Shown: piece by piece, positions 1 through 5,723 of the stretch
Layout of the letters: every line of letters begins with the position of its first letter
Position numbering within the stretch: position 1 is the stretch's first letter
Assembly (NCBI RefSeq): GCF_030812335.1
Contig: NZ_JAUSSN010000019.1
Span: forward strand, 1 to 37,012
Source of the DNA: Pseudarthrobacter oxydans
GTDB taxonomy: Bacteria > Actinomycetota > Actinomycetes > Actinomycetales > Micrococcaceae
DNA: 37,012 bases
Direction: 5' to 3'
Notes under the pieces: model-generated
Told to the model about the DNA's origin: nothing
What the model saw: only the letters and a program-made list of their open reading frames with translations
Database searches by the model: none
Made by a program: the position numbers and the translations under genes

Positions 1-2
1 CC

Positions 3-794
3 CTGATCGCCGACGGCGCGGAATCCTTCCACCGCGTCCTGACCGACCCCCGCGACGGCGCGCCGCTGGAAATCGGCCGGACCAACTACCGCCTCCCAAA
101 GGCCATGCGCCAGTGGCTCCGGCTCCGCGACGGCCGGTGCCCCTTCCCGGGCTGCAACAACCCGTCCCTGGACAACGAAGCCGACCACCTCCTGGCCTGG
201 GCCGACGGAGGCACCACCGGCATCAACAACCTCGGACAGCCATGCCGCAAGCACCACGGCCTCAAACACGGCTCCGGATGGACCCCCTCCGGTGCCAGCA
301 AAGACAAACCGCCCGGCTGGACCTCCCCGTCAGGCCGGTACTATCCCAGCGAACAGCAGGACTGGGAACCACCCGACTGGCCACCCCACCTCCTACGCGC
401 TGGCGAAGGCCTAGACGAAGGCCCGCCCGCGGGCGACGGACCGGGCCAGGGCCAAAGCCTGCCCCCGGATCCAGGAGCTTATCCGGACCCGGATCCCGAA
501 CTGGCCCTGACGGCACATCCAGGTTGGAATCCCGAACTGGACCTGCCCGCGCACCCCGGCTGGGATACCGATCTGGACCCGCCGCCGGATCCAGGCCGGG
601 ACCCCAACCTGGAACTGCCCCCGGACCCCTTCCCTGACTGGTACCTATTCACGGCCGCACACGCCTGGCCCGCCACTGATTCGGACCGTGAATTTCCTGT
701 CGCAGACATGGAGGATCCGCCATGGCCAGCACCTCTCGACCCAGACCCCCTCGACTACCCCTACCCCGAAGACCTACCGCTGCTTTCTGGATGA
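3..794 (+). CDS. HNH endonuclease domain protein (DUF222/13E12-like), 3' part
   Basis: The reading frame is open from the left edge of the window, so the N-terminal part (in this family usually a DUF222 domain) lies outside. The visible part carries an HNH nuclease domain: a CPFPGC pair of cysteines, an ADHLLAW stretch, an asparagine in GGTTGINN, and the CRKHHGLKH end, which together form the metal-binding and catalytic core. After it comes a long acidic, Pro/Trp-rich tail of about 170 residues. Part of the tail, bases 495-638, consists of four degenerate 12-residue repeats of the form PELxLPxHPGWD. Such proteins are abundant in Arthrobacter and are often multicopy. The natural substrate is unknown. 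The gene ends 4 bases before the stop of the convergent beta-glucosidase gene, so the two transcripts must overlap or terminate inside each other. Confidence 0.88.
   Translation: MIADGAESFHRVLTDPRDGAPLEIGRTNYRLPKAMRQWLRLRDGRCPFPGCNNPSLDNEADHLLAWADGGTTGINNLGQPCRKHHGLKHGSGWTPSGASKDKPPGWTSPSGRYYPSEQQDWEPPDWPPHLLRAGEGLDEGPPAGDGPGQGQSLPPDPGAYPDPDPELALTAHPGWNPELDLPAHPGWDTDLDPPPDPGRDPNLELPPDPFPDWYLFTAAHAWPATDSDREFPVADMEDPPWPAPLDPDPLDYPYPEDLPLLSG
495..638 (+). repeat. Four in-frame 36-bp degenerate repeats in the HNH protein tail
   Basis: Four consecutive 12-codon units read PELALTAHPGWN, PELDLPAHPGWD, TDLDPPPDPGRD and PNLELPPDPFPD. The period is exact (36 bases) while the sequence has drifted. It looks like an expanded low-complexity tail outside the nuclease core. 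Confidence 0.7.
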
Positions 795-798
795 TCGG

Positions 799-2352
799 CT
801 ACGAGCCTGCAGGCTGGGGGTCGGCGGCATCGGACGCGGCCGGCACAGCGTCAGACGGGACCGGCTCGGCGTCAGCACGGACGCCGGCGTCAGTGGTCTC
901 CGGGACGGCGTCCCGGTGCCGGGCCGCGAGGACTTCCTGGAGCCAGTAGTACGAGGCCTTCTTGGTGCGCTCCTGGGTTTTGCGGTCCACGTGCAGCAGA
1001 CCGAATTGCTGCTTGTAGCCGCCCGACCATTCGAAATTGTCCATCAGTGACCACACGTAGTACCCGCGAAGCTCGACCGACTCTGCAGCGCCCCCGGGTG
1101 ACGTCGCTTCGATGGCGGTAGCAATATGGTCCGCCAAGTAACGCACGCGGCGTTCGTCCGGGATGATCAGCCCGCCGCCCGGGTTCCGGATCTCGAGGTC
1201 TTCGAAGCTCGCCCCGCCCTCGGTGATGTAGACCGGCGGAAGGTTCGGGTAGCGCTCAGCCATTTCCGCGAGCGCGACGGACATGTACTCCGGTTTGATG
1301 GGCCAGCCGTAAGCGGTGGTCTCGGTGTCCGGGAACGAGACAATGTGGAACGGGGAGCCGGGTGCGGTGCCGCTCAGGTCATCGCCCATAGCCTCGGCCA
1401 TCCCCTTGGGCACGGCGCCGTCGCCCGGGCCGGACGCCACACGCGTTGGCATGTAGTAGTTGAGCCCGTAGAAGTCCAGCGGCTGCGAGATCAGCTTCAT
1501 GTCTTCGCTGGACGGGCTGAAGGAGGAGAAGAAGGTGGCGGCCCGGATGGCGTCAGGGTACTTGCCGAGCAGGACGGGGTCCGCGTAGAGCCGGTTCTGC
1601 GCCATGTCCATGAGACCGGCGCTGAGCTTGTCGAGGGGGTTGATCGAGGCCGGCACCATCGGCGAATAGACATTCGTGATACCGATGTCGCCCGGCACAT
1701 TGGCGGCCCGGAGCGCCTGCAGCGACAATCCGTGGCCCAGCAGTTGGTGATGGACGCTGGGCAGGGCCTTCAGCATGAGCGCTTCACCCGGCGCGTGCAT
1801 CCCCAGCATGTAGCCGTTGGTGCTGACCGTGGCGGGTTCATTGACCGTCACCCAGCGGGTCACCCGGTCTCCATACGCGGCCGCCGCGATCGCGGCAAAC
1901 TCCCCCAGCCGGTAGGCCGTGTCCCGGTTCATCCAGCCGCCGGCCTCATCCAGCTCCAGCGGCGTGTCCCAGTGATACAGCGTTGCCATCGGTGCAATTC
2001 CGTTGGCCAGCAGCAGGTCGATCAACCGGTCGTAGAAGTCAAGGCCCGCGGGATTGACCGGCCCGCTGCCGCCGGGTTGGATGCGTGACCAGGACAGGGA
2101 GAACCGGTAGGAGTCGACCCCGAGTTCTTTCATCAGGGCCACGTCTTCGGGCATCCGGTGGTAGTGGTCGCACGCAATTGCGGGGCTGTGGTCCCCCACG
2201 ATCGCACCGGGCCTGGCGGCGAAGTGGTCCCAGCCCGAGGGGCCGCGTCCGTCCTCATCCAGGGCACCTTCGATCTGGAAGGCTGCAGTGGCCACGCCGA
2301 GGGTGAAACGCGGCGGCAGCAGGGCGGCCAGGTCCTTGGCTGATGCTTTCAT
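799..2352 (-). CDS. Glycoside hydrolase family 1 beta-glucosidase
   Basis: This 517-residue protein matches family GH1, retaining glycosidases that cleave terminal beta-D-glucosyl or related residues from oligosaccharides or aryl glycosides in the cytoplasm. It has the N-terminal signature FxIEGAxxEDGRGPSGWDHF, the acid/base glutamate in TVNEPATVS, and the nucleophile glutamate in YITEGGASFED, where most relatives have ITENG. The end of the catalytic domain is recognisable (GYYVWSLMDNFEW, then GLLHVD). About 40 extra C-terminal residues rich in Ala, Asp and Pro (AVPETTDAG to PQPAGS) exceed the usual family length and look disordered. The ATG at 2352 is preceded by AGGGGA at good distance. No sugar transporter or LacI regulator is adjacent, so the natural substrate cannot be read from context. 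Confidence 0.95.
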   Translation of the reverse strand: MKASAKDLAALLPPRFTLGVATAAFQIEGALDEDGRGPSGWDHFAARPGAIVGDHSPAIACDHYHRMPEDVALMKELGVDSYRFSLSWSRIQPGGSGPVNPAGLDFYDRLIDLLLANGIAPMATLYHWDTPLELDEAGGWMNRDTAYRLGEFAAIAAAAYGDRVTRWVTVNEPATVSTNGYMLGMHAPGEALMLKALPSVHHQLLGHGLSLQALRAANVPGDIGITNVYSPMVPASINPLDKLSAGLMDMAQNRLYADPVLLGKYPDAIRAATFFSSFSPSSEDMKLISQPLDFYGLNYYMPTRVASGPGDGAVPKGMAEAMGDDLSGTAPGSPFHIVSFPDTETTAYGWPIKPEYMSVALAEMAERYPNLPPVYITEGGASFEDLEIRNPGGGLIIPDERRVRYLADHIATAIEATSPGGAAESVELRGYYVWSLMDNFEWSGGYKQQFGLLHVDRKTQERTKKASYYWLQEVLAARHRDAVPETTDAGVRADAEPVPSDAVPAASDAADPQPAGS

Positions 2353-2389
2353 CAGTGGATTCCCCTATGTAGTTTCGGGCAGTTGACTG

Positions 2390-2395
2390 ATTTTA
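2390..2395 (-). promoter_or_regulatory. Possible -10 box for the beta-glucosidase gene
   Basis: Read on the minus strand this is TAAAAT, five of six matches to TATAAT, 37 bases before the GH1 start codon. The matching -35 region is poor, so this is only a candidate. The region is otherwise very GC-rich, which makes the AT-rich hexamer stand out. Confidence 0.3.
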
Positions 2396-2475
2396 GGCCG
2401 CGGCGCACCCCCGCGCCACGACCGGCGTCCGCGTGCCCGGGCCGCCCCGCTGGCCGGAACAGCTCCCGCGGAACC

Positions 2476-2865
2476 TCAGTACGCCGCTGCCTCAGGCCCG
2501 AACAGGAATTCCTTGGCGTGCGCCACGGCCTTTTTGAACGCGTCGTTCCGCAACGCCAGGAGCTGTTCGGTCTCGTCCGCGGAAGGCTCCAGATAACTCG
2601 TGTACCCCGGCCGCAGCACCCAAATATCCCCGGACGGCGGCAGGTAAAAGACACCGAAAGAGCGGTGCTGGCTGTCATCAACGGTCCAGATCGGGACCAC
2701 CGCGAGCGCAGCCCCGGTGTCGATGTTGATCCACTGGGCCCGCGGAAGCGGCGCTTCGTGGGCCTCCGGGTCAAGGAACGGGGCTGTGCCCTTGCCCCAA
2801 CGCGCCTCGAAACGCTCGTGGAAGACCGGCATCAGATGCGAATCGTAGCGGCGCCATGTGGTCAT
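2476..2865 (-). CDS. Hypothetical protein, 129 residues
   Basis: I do not recognise a family. The protein is soluble-looking, with no signal peptide or membrane segment, mixed charge and many aromatic residues (WINIDTG, VPIWTVDD, GVFYLPPSGDIWVLRPGYTSY), which suggests a small globular fold rather than disorder. The ATG at 2865 has a strong AAGGAGGG site upstream. It lies downstream of the hsp20 and J-domain genes on the same strand, so it may belong to a heat-shock transcript, although a 36-bp repeat array separates it from the J-domain gene. A nine-codon upstream ORF starting in the last repeat ends in an ATGA overlap with this start, which would allow translational coupling. Confidence 0.75.
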   Translation of the reverse strand: MTTWRRYDSHLMPVFHERFEARWGKGTAPFLDPEAHEAPLPRAQWINIDTGAALAVVPIWTVDDSQHRSFGVFYLPPSGDIWVLRPGYTSYLEPSADETEQLLALRNDAFKKAVAHAKEFLFGPEAAAY

Positions 2866-2878
2866 GGCCGCCCTCCTT

Positions 2879-3052
2879 CTATAGTGCCCATGGTGCTCCT
2901 TGACCGGGTGCCGGCGGCCCGGTCACTTGTGCTCCTTGACCGGGTGCCGGCGGCCCGGTCACTTGTGCTCCTTGACCCGGTGCCGGCGGCCCGATCACTT
3001 GGGGTTCTCGGCTCACTTGGGGTTCTTGGTCAGGTCCCGGCGGCCGGATCAC
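2879..3052 (-). CDS. Possible small repetitive Pro/Gly-rich peptide (57 residues)
   Basis: An open frame starts at a GTG that overlaps the J-domain gene's stop codon (GTGA) and runs through the whole 36-bp repeat array, giving three copies of a 12-residue unit (VTGPPAPGQGAQ and variants) before a TAG at 2879. The repeat length is a multiple of three, the frame has no stop, and every unit also carries an AAGGAG plus GTG start signal. This could be a real peptide. It could equally be an accident of a GC-rich hairpin array that works as RNA. I cannot decide from sequence alone. Confidence 0.25.
   Translation of the reverse strand: MIRPPGPDQEPQVSREPQVIGPPAPGQGAQVTGPPAPGQGAQVTGPPAPGQGAPWAL
2893..3052. 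repeat. 36-bp tandem repeat array, each unit a hairpin
   Basis: Units at 2893-2928 and 2929-2964 are identical. A third at 2965-3000 differs at two bases, and two shorter degenerate copies follow (3001-3018 and 3019-3052). Each good unit holds an inverted repeat with arms TGACCGGG and CCCGGTCA around a 9-base loop, so the array folds as a row of hairpins. On the minus strand each unit also contains AAGGAG followed five bases later by GTG. There are no spacers, so this is not a CRISPR array. It lies between the J-domain gene and the 129-residue gene, where it could set mRNA processing or differential expression. Confidence 0.85.
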
Positions 3053-3429
3053 AGCGGACCGCGCTCCCACCGCACCGGGGTAACCCGCAGGACCGGGCGC
3101 TCCAGCCGGTGGTGGCGCACCGGAACCTCCCGGCCTCCGGGGGTAGTGCGGTCGGCCTCGGCAGACGCTGCCGCTGCCGCTGCCGCTGCCGCTGCCGCCG
3201 GATCATACTCCGCCCTGGATCTGGGATCCCGCAGGACCGCGAAGGACTCCAGGATGCGCCTCGCTTCATCGCCGTTGTTGTTCCCGGGACCGGTTCCGGC
3301 AGGGGCGGCCGCTTCGACGTCGGGGTGGCGGAGGCGCATCAGCGCCCGAAAGGCGTGCTGGATCTCGGCCGTCGTCGCATCCGGCGTCACGTGCAAGGCA
3401 GCGTAGTAGCCACGGGGGTCGCGATTCAT
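3049..3429 (-). CDS. Small J-domain (DnaJ-like) protein
   Basis: The first about 80 residues form a J domain: DPRGYYAALHVTPDATTAEI, then the diagnostic HPD tripeptide in LRHPDVE, then the last helix (ILESFAVLRDPRSRAEYD). J domains stimulate the ATPase of DnaK. There is no G/F-rich linker, zinc finger or C-terminal substrate domain, so it is not a full DnaJ. A run of 12 alanines follows, encoded by a CTGCCG-type hexanucleotide repeat around 3166-3199, and then a basic, Arg-rich tail. I prefer the ATG at 3429 over the TTG one codon earlier; GGAGGG lies upstream. Together with the neighbouring hsp20 and HspR-like genes it points to a local heat-shock or proteostasis cluster. Confidence 0.88.
   Translation of the reverse strand: MNRDPRGYYAALHVTPDATTAEIQHAFRALMRLRHPDVEAAAPAGTGPGNNNGDEARRILESFAVLRDPRSRAEYDPAAAAAAAAAAASAEADRTTPGGREVPVRHHRLERPVLRVTPVRWERGPL
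3166..3199. repeat. Hexanucleotide microsatellite coding for polyalanine
   Basis: A run of about five and a half copies of a GCTGCC-type unit inside the J-domain gene encodes an alanine tract between the J domain and the basic tail. Such tracts can change length by slippage in multiples of two codons without breaking the frame. Confidence 0.7.
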
Positions 3430-3460
3430 CAATTCACCGCCCTCCGGACGGACCGGGCGA

Positions 3461-3500
3461 GGACCAGATGGTGCCGGCTGCTGCCGGCGCCCTCTGGTCC
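3461..3500. terminator. Near-perfect 40-nt hairpin between hsp20 and the J-domain gene
   Basis: Outer arms GGACCAGA (3461-3468) and TCTGGTCC (3493-3500) pair perfectly. Inner arms GGTGCCGGC (3470-3478) and GCCGGCGCC (3483-3491) pair with one mismatch around a TGCT loop. It sits in the 114-base gap between hsp20 and the J-domain gene. No U-tract follows in the minus-strand direction, so it may be a partial terminator or a 3'-end stabiliser that lets hsp20 be expressed above the J-domain gene. Confidence 0.6.
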
Positions 3501-3543
3501 CCGCGCTAATCGACGGCTCGACGGTGTGCGTCCGCCGCCGCAG

Positions 3544-3972
3544 CTACTTCCCGATCTCGTGCATCTTGTCCTGTGTGTGCGTGATTTCAATCTTCCGCGG
3601 CTTGGCCTGCTCCAGCACCGGAATGCGGAGCGTCAGGACGCCGTCGGCGTAGGTCGCCTTGACCTTCTCGGTGTCCAGGGTGTCGCCCAGGATGAGCTGG
3701 CGGCTGAAGACACCGCGTGGCCGCTCCGAGGCAATCAGCTCAACGTTGGGCTGGGTCGGATCGCGCCGTTCAGCCCGGACGGTCAGGACGTTGCGCTCAA
3801 TGTCGAGGTCCACCGAGTCAACGTTGACGCCCGGCAGATCGAAGGCGACGACGAATTCGCCGTCTTCCTGCCATGCGTCCATCGGCATGGCAGCGGGCCG
3901 TGCCGCCGTTCCGAAAACCTGCTGGGTCAGCCGGTCCAGTTCACGGAACGGGTCCGTACGCATCAACATCAT
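3544..3972 (-). CDS. Small heat-shock protein (Hsp20/alpha-crystallin family)
   Basis: This 142-residue protein has an alpha-crystallin domain starting near DAWQEDGEFVVAFDLPGV and ending with the typical GVLTLRIPVLEQAKPRKIEI, followed by a short tail. Such proteins form oligomers that hold unfolding proteins in an ATP-independent way until DnaK/J refold them. The length is normal for the family. The start is ambiguous between two adjacent ATGs (3972 and 3969). AAGGAGT lies upstream at good spacing, inside a short inverted repeat. The divergent gene encodes an HspR-like repressor and the next gene downstream is a J-domain protein, so induction by heat or protein damage is likely. The mycobacterial relative HspX belongs to the DosR regulon, but I see no DosR-like box here. 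Confidence 0.95.
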   Translation of the reverse strand: MMLMRTDPFRELDRLTQQVFGTAARPAAMPMDAWQEDGEFVVAFDLPGVNVDSVDLDIERNVLTVRAERRDPTQPNVELIASERPRGVFSRQLILGDTLDTEKVKATYADGVLTLRIPVLEQAKPRKIEITHTQDKMHEIGK

Positions 3973-4134
3973 TTCTCACTCCTTCATGCGAGAGTTCTAT
4001 CCTTTGATGTATCCAGCCAACCGAATTATCTGTGGTGGTGGATATAGATTTTTTATAACACCGGTGCGACACTGATGCAAGAGGAAAAGTTTTGGCACGC
4101 CGGAACCGGCGGCTGGAGACTGCAAAGGAGCACC
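3973..4134. promoter_or_regulatory. AT-rich divergent promoter region of hsp20 and hspR-like gene
   Basis: This gap is much more AT-rich than its surroundings, especially 4021-4060. On the plus strand TATAAC at 4054-4059 could be the -10 box for the HspR-like gene, with a weak -35. I searched by eye for the HspR operator HAIR (CTTGAGT, seven bases, ACTCAAG) and did not find it. The regulator may use a different site or act elsewhere. The arms ACTC (3978-3981) and GAGT (3992-3995) overlap the hsp20 ribosome-binding site. Confidence 0.45.
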
Positions 4135-4428
4135 GTGACGGAACGTGGACCGGAGCTGGGCGTATACGCGATCTCCGTGGTGGCGCAATTGGTCGGGACC
4201 GGGCAGCAGAACATCAGGCTCTATGAGCGGAAGGGTCTGCTGACGCCGGACCGCACCGCCGGGGGCACGCGGCAGTACAGCAACGCGGACCTGGCGGTAC
4301 TGCGGCGGATCAGCGAACTGCTGGAGGAGGGGCTGAACCTTGCCGGGGTGGCCAAAGTGCTGGAGCTGGAGGCGGTCAACGCCCGGCTGCAGGGCGAGCT
4401 GAACCGCCTCCGCTCCCGCCGGAGCTAG
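4135..4428 (+). CDS. MerR-family HspR-like transcriptional regulator
   Basis: The 97-residue product is a MerR-type DNA-binding protein: YAISVVAQLVGTGQQNIRLYERKGLLTPDRTAGGTRQYS forms the winged helix-turn-helix, and NLAGVAKVLELEAVNARLQGEL forms the start of the dimerisation coiled coil. The close spacing of NLAG and the VVAQLVG start resemble HspR, the repressor of dnaK operons and small heat-shock genes in actinobacteria. The open frame begins at an ATG at 4075, but the GTG at 4135 has a clear AAAGGAG seven bases upstream and gives the standard family length, so I chose it. It is divergent from hsp20, the likely target. Its stop codon shares the four bases CTAG with the stop of the convergent gene. 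Confidence 0.85.
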   Translation: MTERGPELGVYAISVVAQLVGTGQQNIRLYERKGLLTPDRTAGGTRQYSNADLAVLRRISELLEEGLNLAGVAKVLELEAVNARLQGELNRLRSRRS

Positions 4429-4766
4429 CGGTCCGGCGTCGCTGTGCGCCTATTGCGTCCGGGGCTTCCGGCCCCGGCGAGGCGGTGGGATTCCTCGAGG
4501 AGTTCGGCCAGTTCCCCGGTACCGATCCGGTCCAGACGGACCAGCACGAGCTGCGGTGAACGCTCGTGGTGCGGGGTCCAGAAGAACGTGTCCGGGTCCG
4601 TTCCGGCGAGGGCTTCGCGTTCCTCGGTCTTGACCGTGAGCACCCCGTCTTCCCAGATCCGGGCCATCAGCGTGGCCGCGAACCAGGCCGGCTGGCCCCA
4701 GCTGGGCCGTTCGACCACGCCCGGCAGGGCCAGGGCGGCACGGCGGACATCGTCTTCGGTGGCCAT
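4425..4766 (-). CDS. MmcQ/YjbR-family protein
   Basis: This 113-residue protein starts with the family pattern ATEDDVRRAALALPGVVERPSWGQPAWFAA and has a conserved middle (MARIWEDGVLTVKTEEREAL, then FFWTPHHERSPQLVLVRLDRI). Members have a CyaY-like fold and are often described as DNA-binding, but the biochemical role is not established. I use the ATG at 4766; the longer open frame from 4802 would add a non-conserved basic stretch. The end is a short basic tail (GRNRRTATPDR). It overlaps the convergent HspR-like gene by the CTAG of both stop codons. The PAP2 gene lies just upstream on the same strand with 53 bases between, so the two may share a transcript. Confidence 0.85.
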   Translation of the reverse strand: MATEDDVRRAALALPGVVERPSWGQPAWFAATLMARIWEDGVLTVKTEEREALAGTDPDTFFWTPHHERSPQLVLVRLDRIGTGELAELLEESHRLAGAGSPGRNRRTATPDR

Positions 4767-4819
4767 GGCCCCACTGTGCCACCGGCGTCCGGGGCGGGAC
4801 AAGAGGCAGCGTCGGGGAG

Positions 4820-5602
4820 TTAGGGCTGGCTGGTGTCGGCCTTCGAGAGCGTTCCGGTGATCTGCTCACCGCGGATGCGGGCGGTCCGCCAGGTGTCCAG
4901 AGCGATCACGCCGCCGAGGATCACAAACGAGATGGACAGGGAGGCCAGCGCGTCGGTCAGCCAGTGGTAGCCCAGGTAGAGCCGGCTCACCGCGGCGAAG
5001 AAGATCCCGACGCCGGCCAGCAGGAAGCCAGCGACGGCGGCCATCCGGTTGTGCCGGCGGGAGAAGATAAGGAAGGCGCTGACCAGCAGGAAGTCGCAGG
5101 CGCCCAGGACATGGCCGGACGGGAAGGAGAAGGTGTAGTCCGCGCCGAAGAGCATCAGGTCCACGGGCGGGCGCTGGCGCCCGATCGTGCGTCCGATGAT
5201 CTGGGCAAGGATCACGCCGGTGAGCATGGCGCCGGCCAGGAGCATCGGCCGCCAGGCGTGCTTGGCCAGCAGGCCCCAGGCAACCGTCACCACGAGGATG
5301 ATGATCGGCAGGGCAACGGGTCCGAAAACGATCGCGAGGATGATCATGCTCGTCGTCAGCGGTTCGGAGCGGAGGGTCAGGAGCCAGGAACGGACCGGTT
5401 CGTCGCCCGCCGTGAGGCCGCCCTGCTGGAGGACACCGGCAAGGATCGAGAAGAACAGCACCGCGCCAAGAATCATGAGGCCGACGGCGATCCGGTACAG
5501 GTTCTTCCGGTCCCCCTCGCCCATGTAGCGTTCCTCCACGACGAACTTGTCGTGGAACACCCGCCACCGGCCGGGCGATTTCCCGGTAGTTTCCTCTGCC
5601 AT
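4820..5602 (-). CDS. PAP2-family membrane phosphatase
   Basis: The 260-residue protein has about six hydrophobic segments and the three signature blocks of PAP2 lipid phosphatases: GRTIGRQRPP (near residue 137), FPSGH (160-164), and SRLYLGYHWLTD (206-217), which contain the catalytic histidines and the phosphate-binding arginines. Such enzymes dephosphorylate lipid phosphates such as phosphatidic acid or undecaprenyl diphosphate at the membrane surface; the exact substrate is not evident. The N-terminal about 35 residues are polar and cytoplasmic-looking. It is divergent from the alkC-like gene, with 121 bases between them. In the first block the lysine of the classical KxxxxxxRP motif is replaced, which occurs in many bacterial members. 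Confidence 0.93.
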   Translation of the reverse strand: MAEETTGKSPGRWRVFHDKFVVEERYMGEGDRKNLYRIAVGLMILGAVLFFSILAGVLQQGGLTAGDEPVRSWLLTLRSEPLTTSMIILAIVFGPVALPIIILVVTVAWGLLAKHAWRPMLLAGAMLTGVILAQIIGRTIGRQRPPVDLMLFGADYTFSFPSGHVLGACDFLLVSAFLIFSRRHNRMAAVAGFLLAGVGIFFAAVSRLYLGYHWLTDALASLSISFVILGGVIALDTWRTARIRGEQITGTLSKADTSQP

Positions 5603-5711
5603 TCCCGTCTCCGCTTCTGCGCCGTGTAGTCACTTCCTTCGTGAAGAATATCCCGGTTCCGGTACCGCAGGGGCTGGCGGTTCACCGGCCGCCGCCGTGG
5701 CGCGCCCCCGG

Positions 5712-5723
5712 TAGCCTGAAGCC
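5712..5723 (+). promoter_or_regulatory. Candidate leaderless promoter of the AlkC-like gene
   Basis: TAGCCT at 5712-5717 fits the actinobacterial -10 pattern TANNNT and is followed by exactly six bases and then the ATG at 5724. Transcription would then begin at or next to the start codon. There is no purine-rich ribosome-binding site upstream of this ATG, which agrees with a leaderless mRNA. Confidence 0.45.

Noticed and set aside
1126..2088. 320-codon frame opposite the beta-glucosidase gene
   Set aside because: Antisense to a clear GH1 gene, no start signal or motif.
2893..3052. CRISPR array
   Set aside because: The 36-bp units follow each other directly without spacers, and no cas gene is nearby.
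2383..4047. 554-codon plus-strand frame spanning the 129-residue, J-domain and hsp20 genes
   Set aside because: It runs antisense to three recognisable genes and through the repeat array, and shows only repetitive translation.
3973..4134. Canonical HspR operator (HAIR)
   Set aside because: No CTTGAGT-N7-ACTCAAG or near match found; the ACTC/GAGT arms point the wrong way and overlap the ribosome-binding site.
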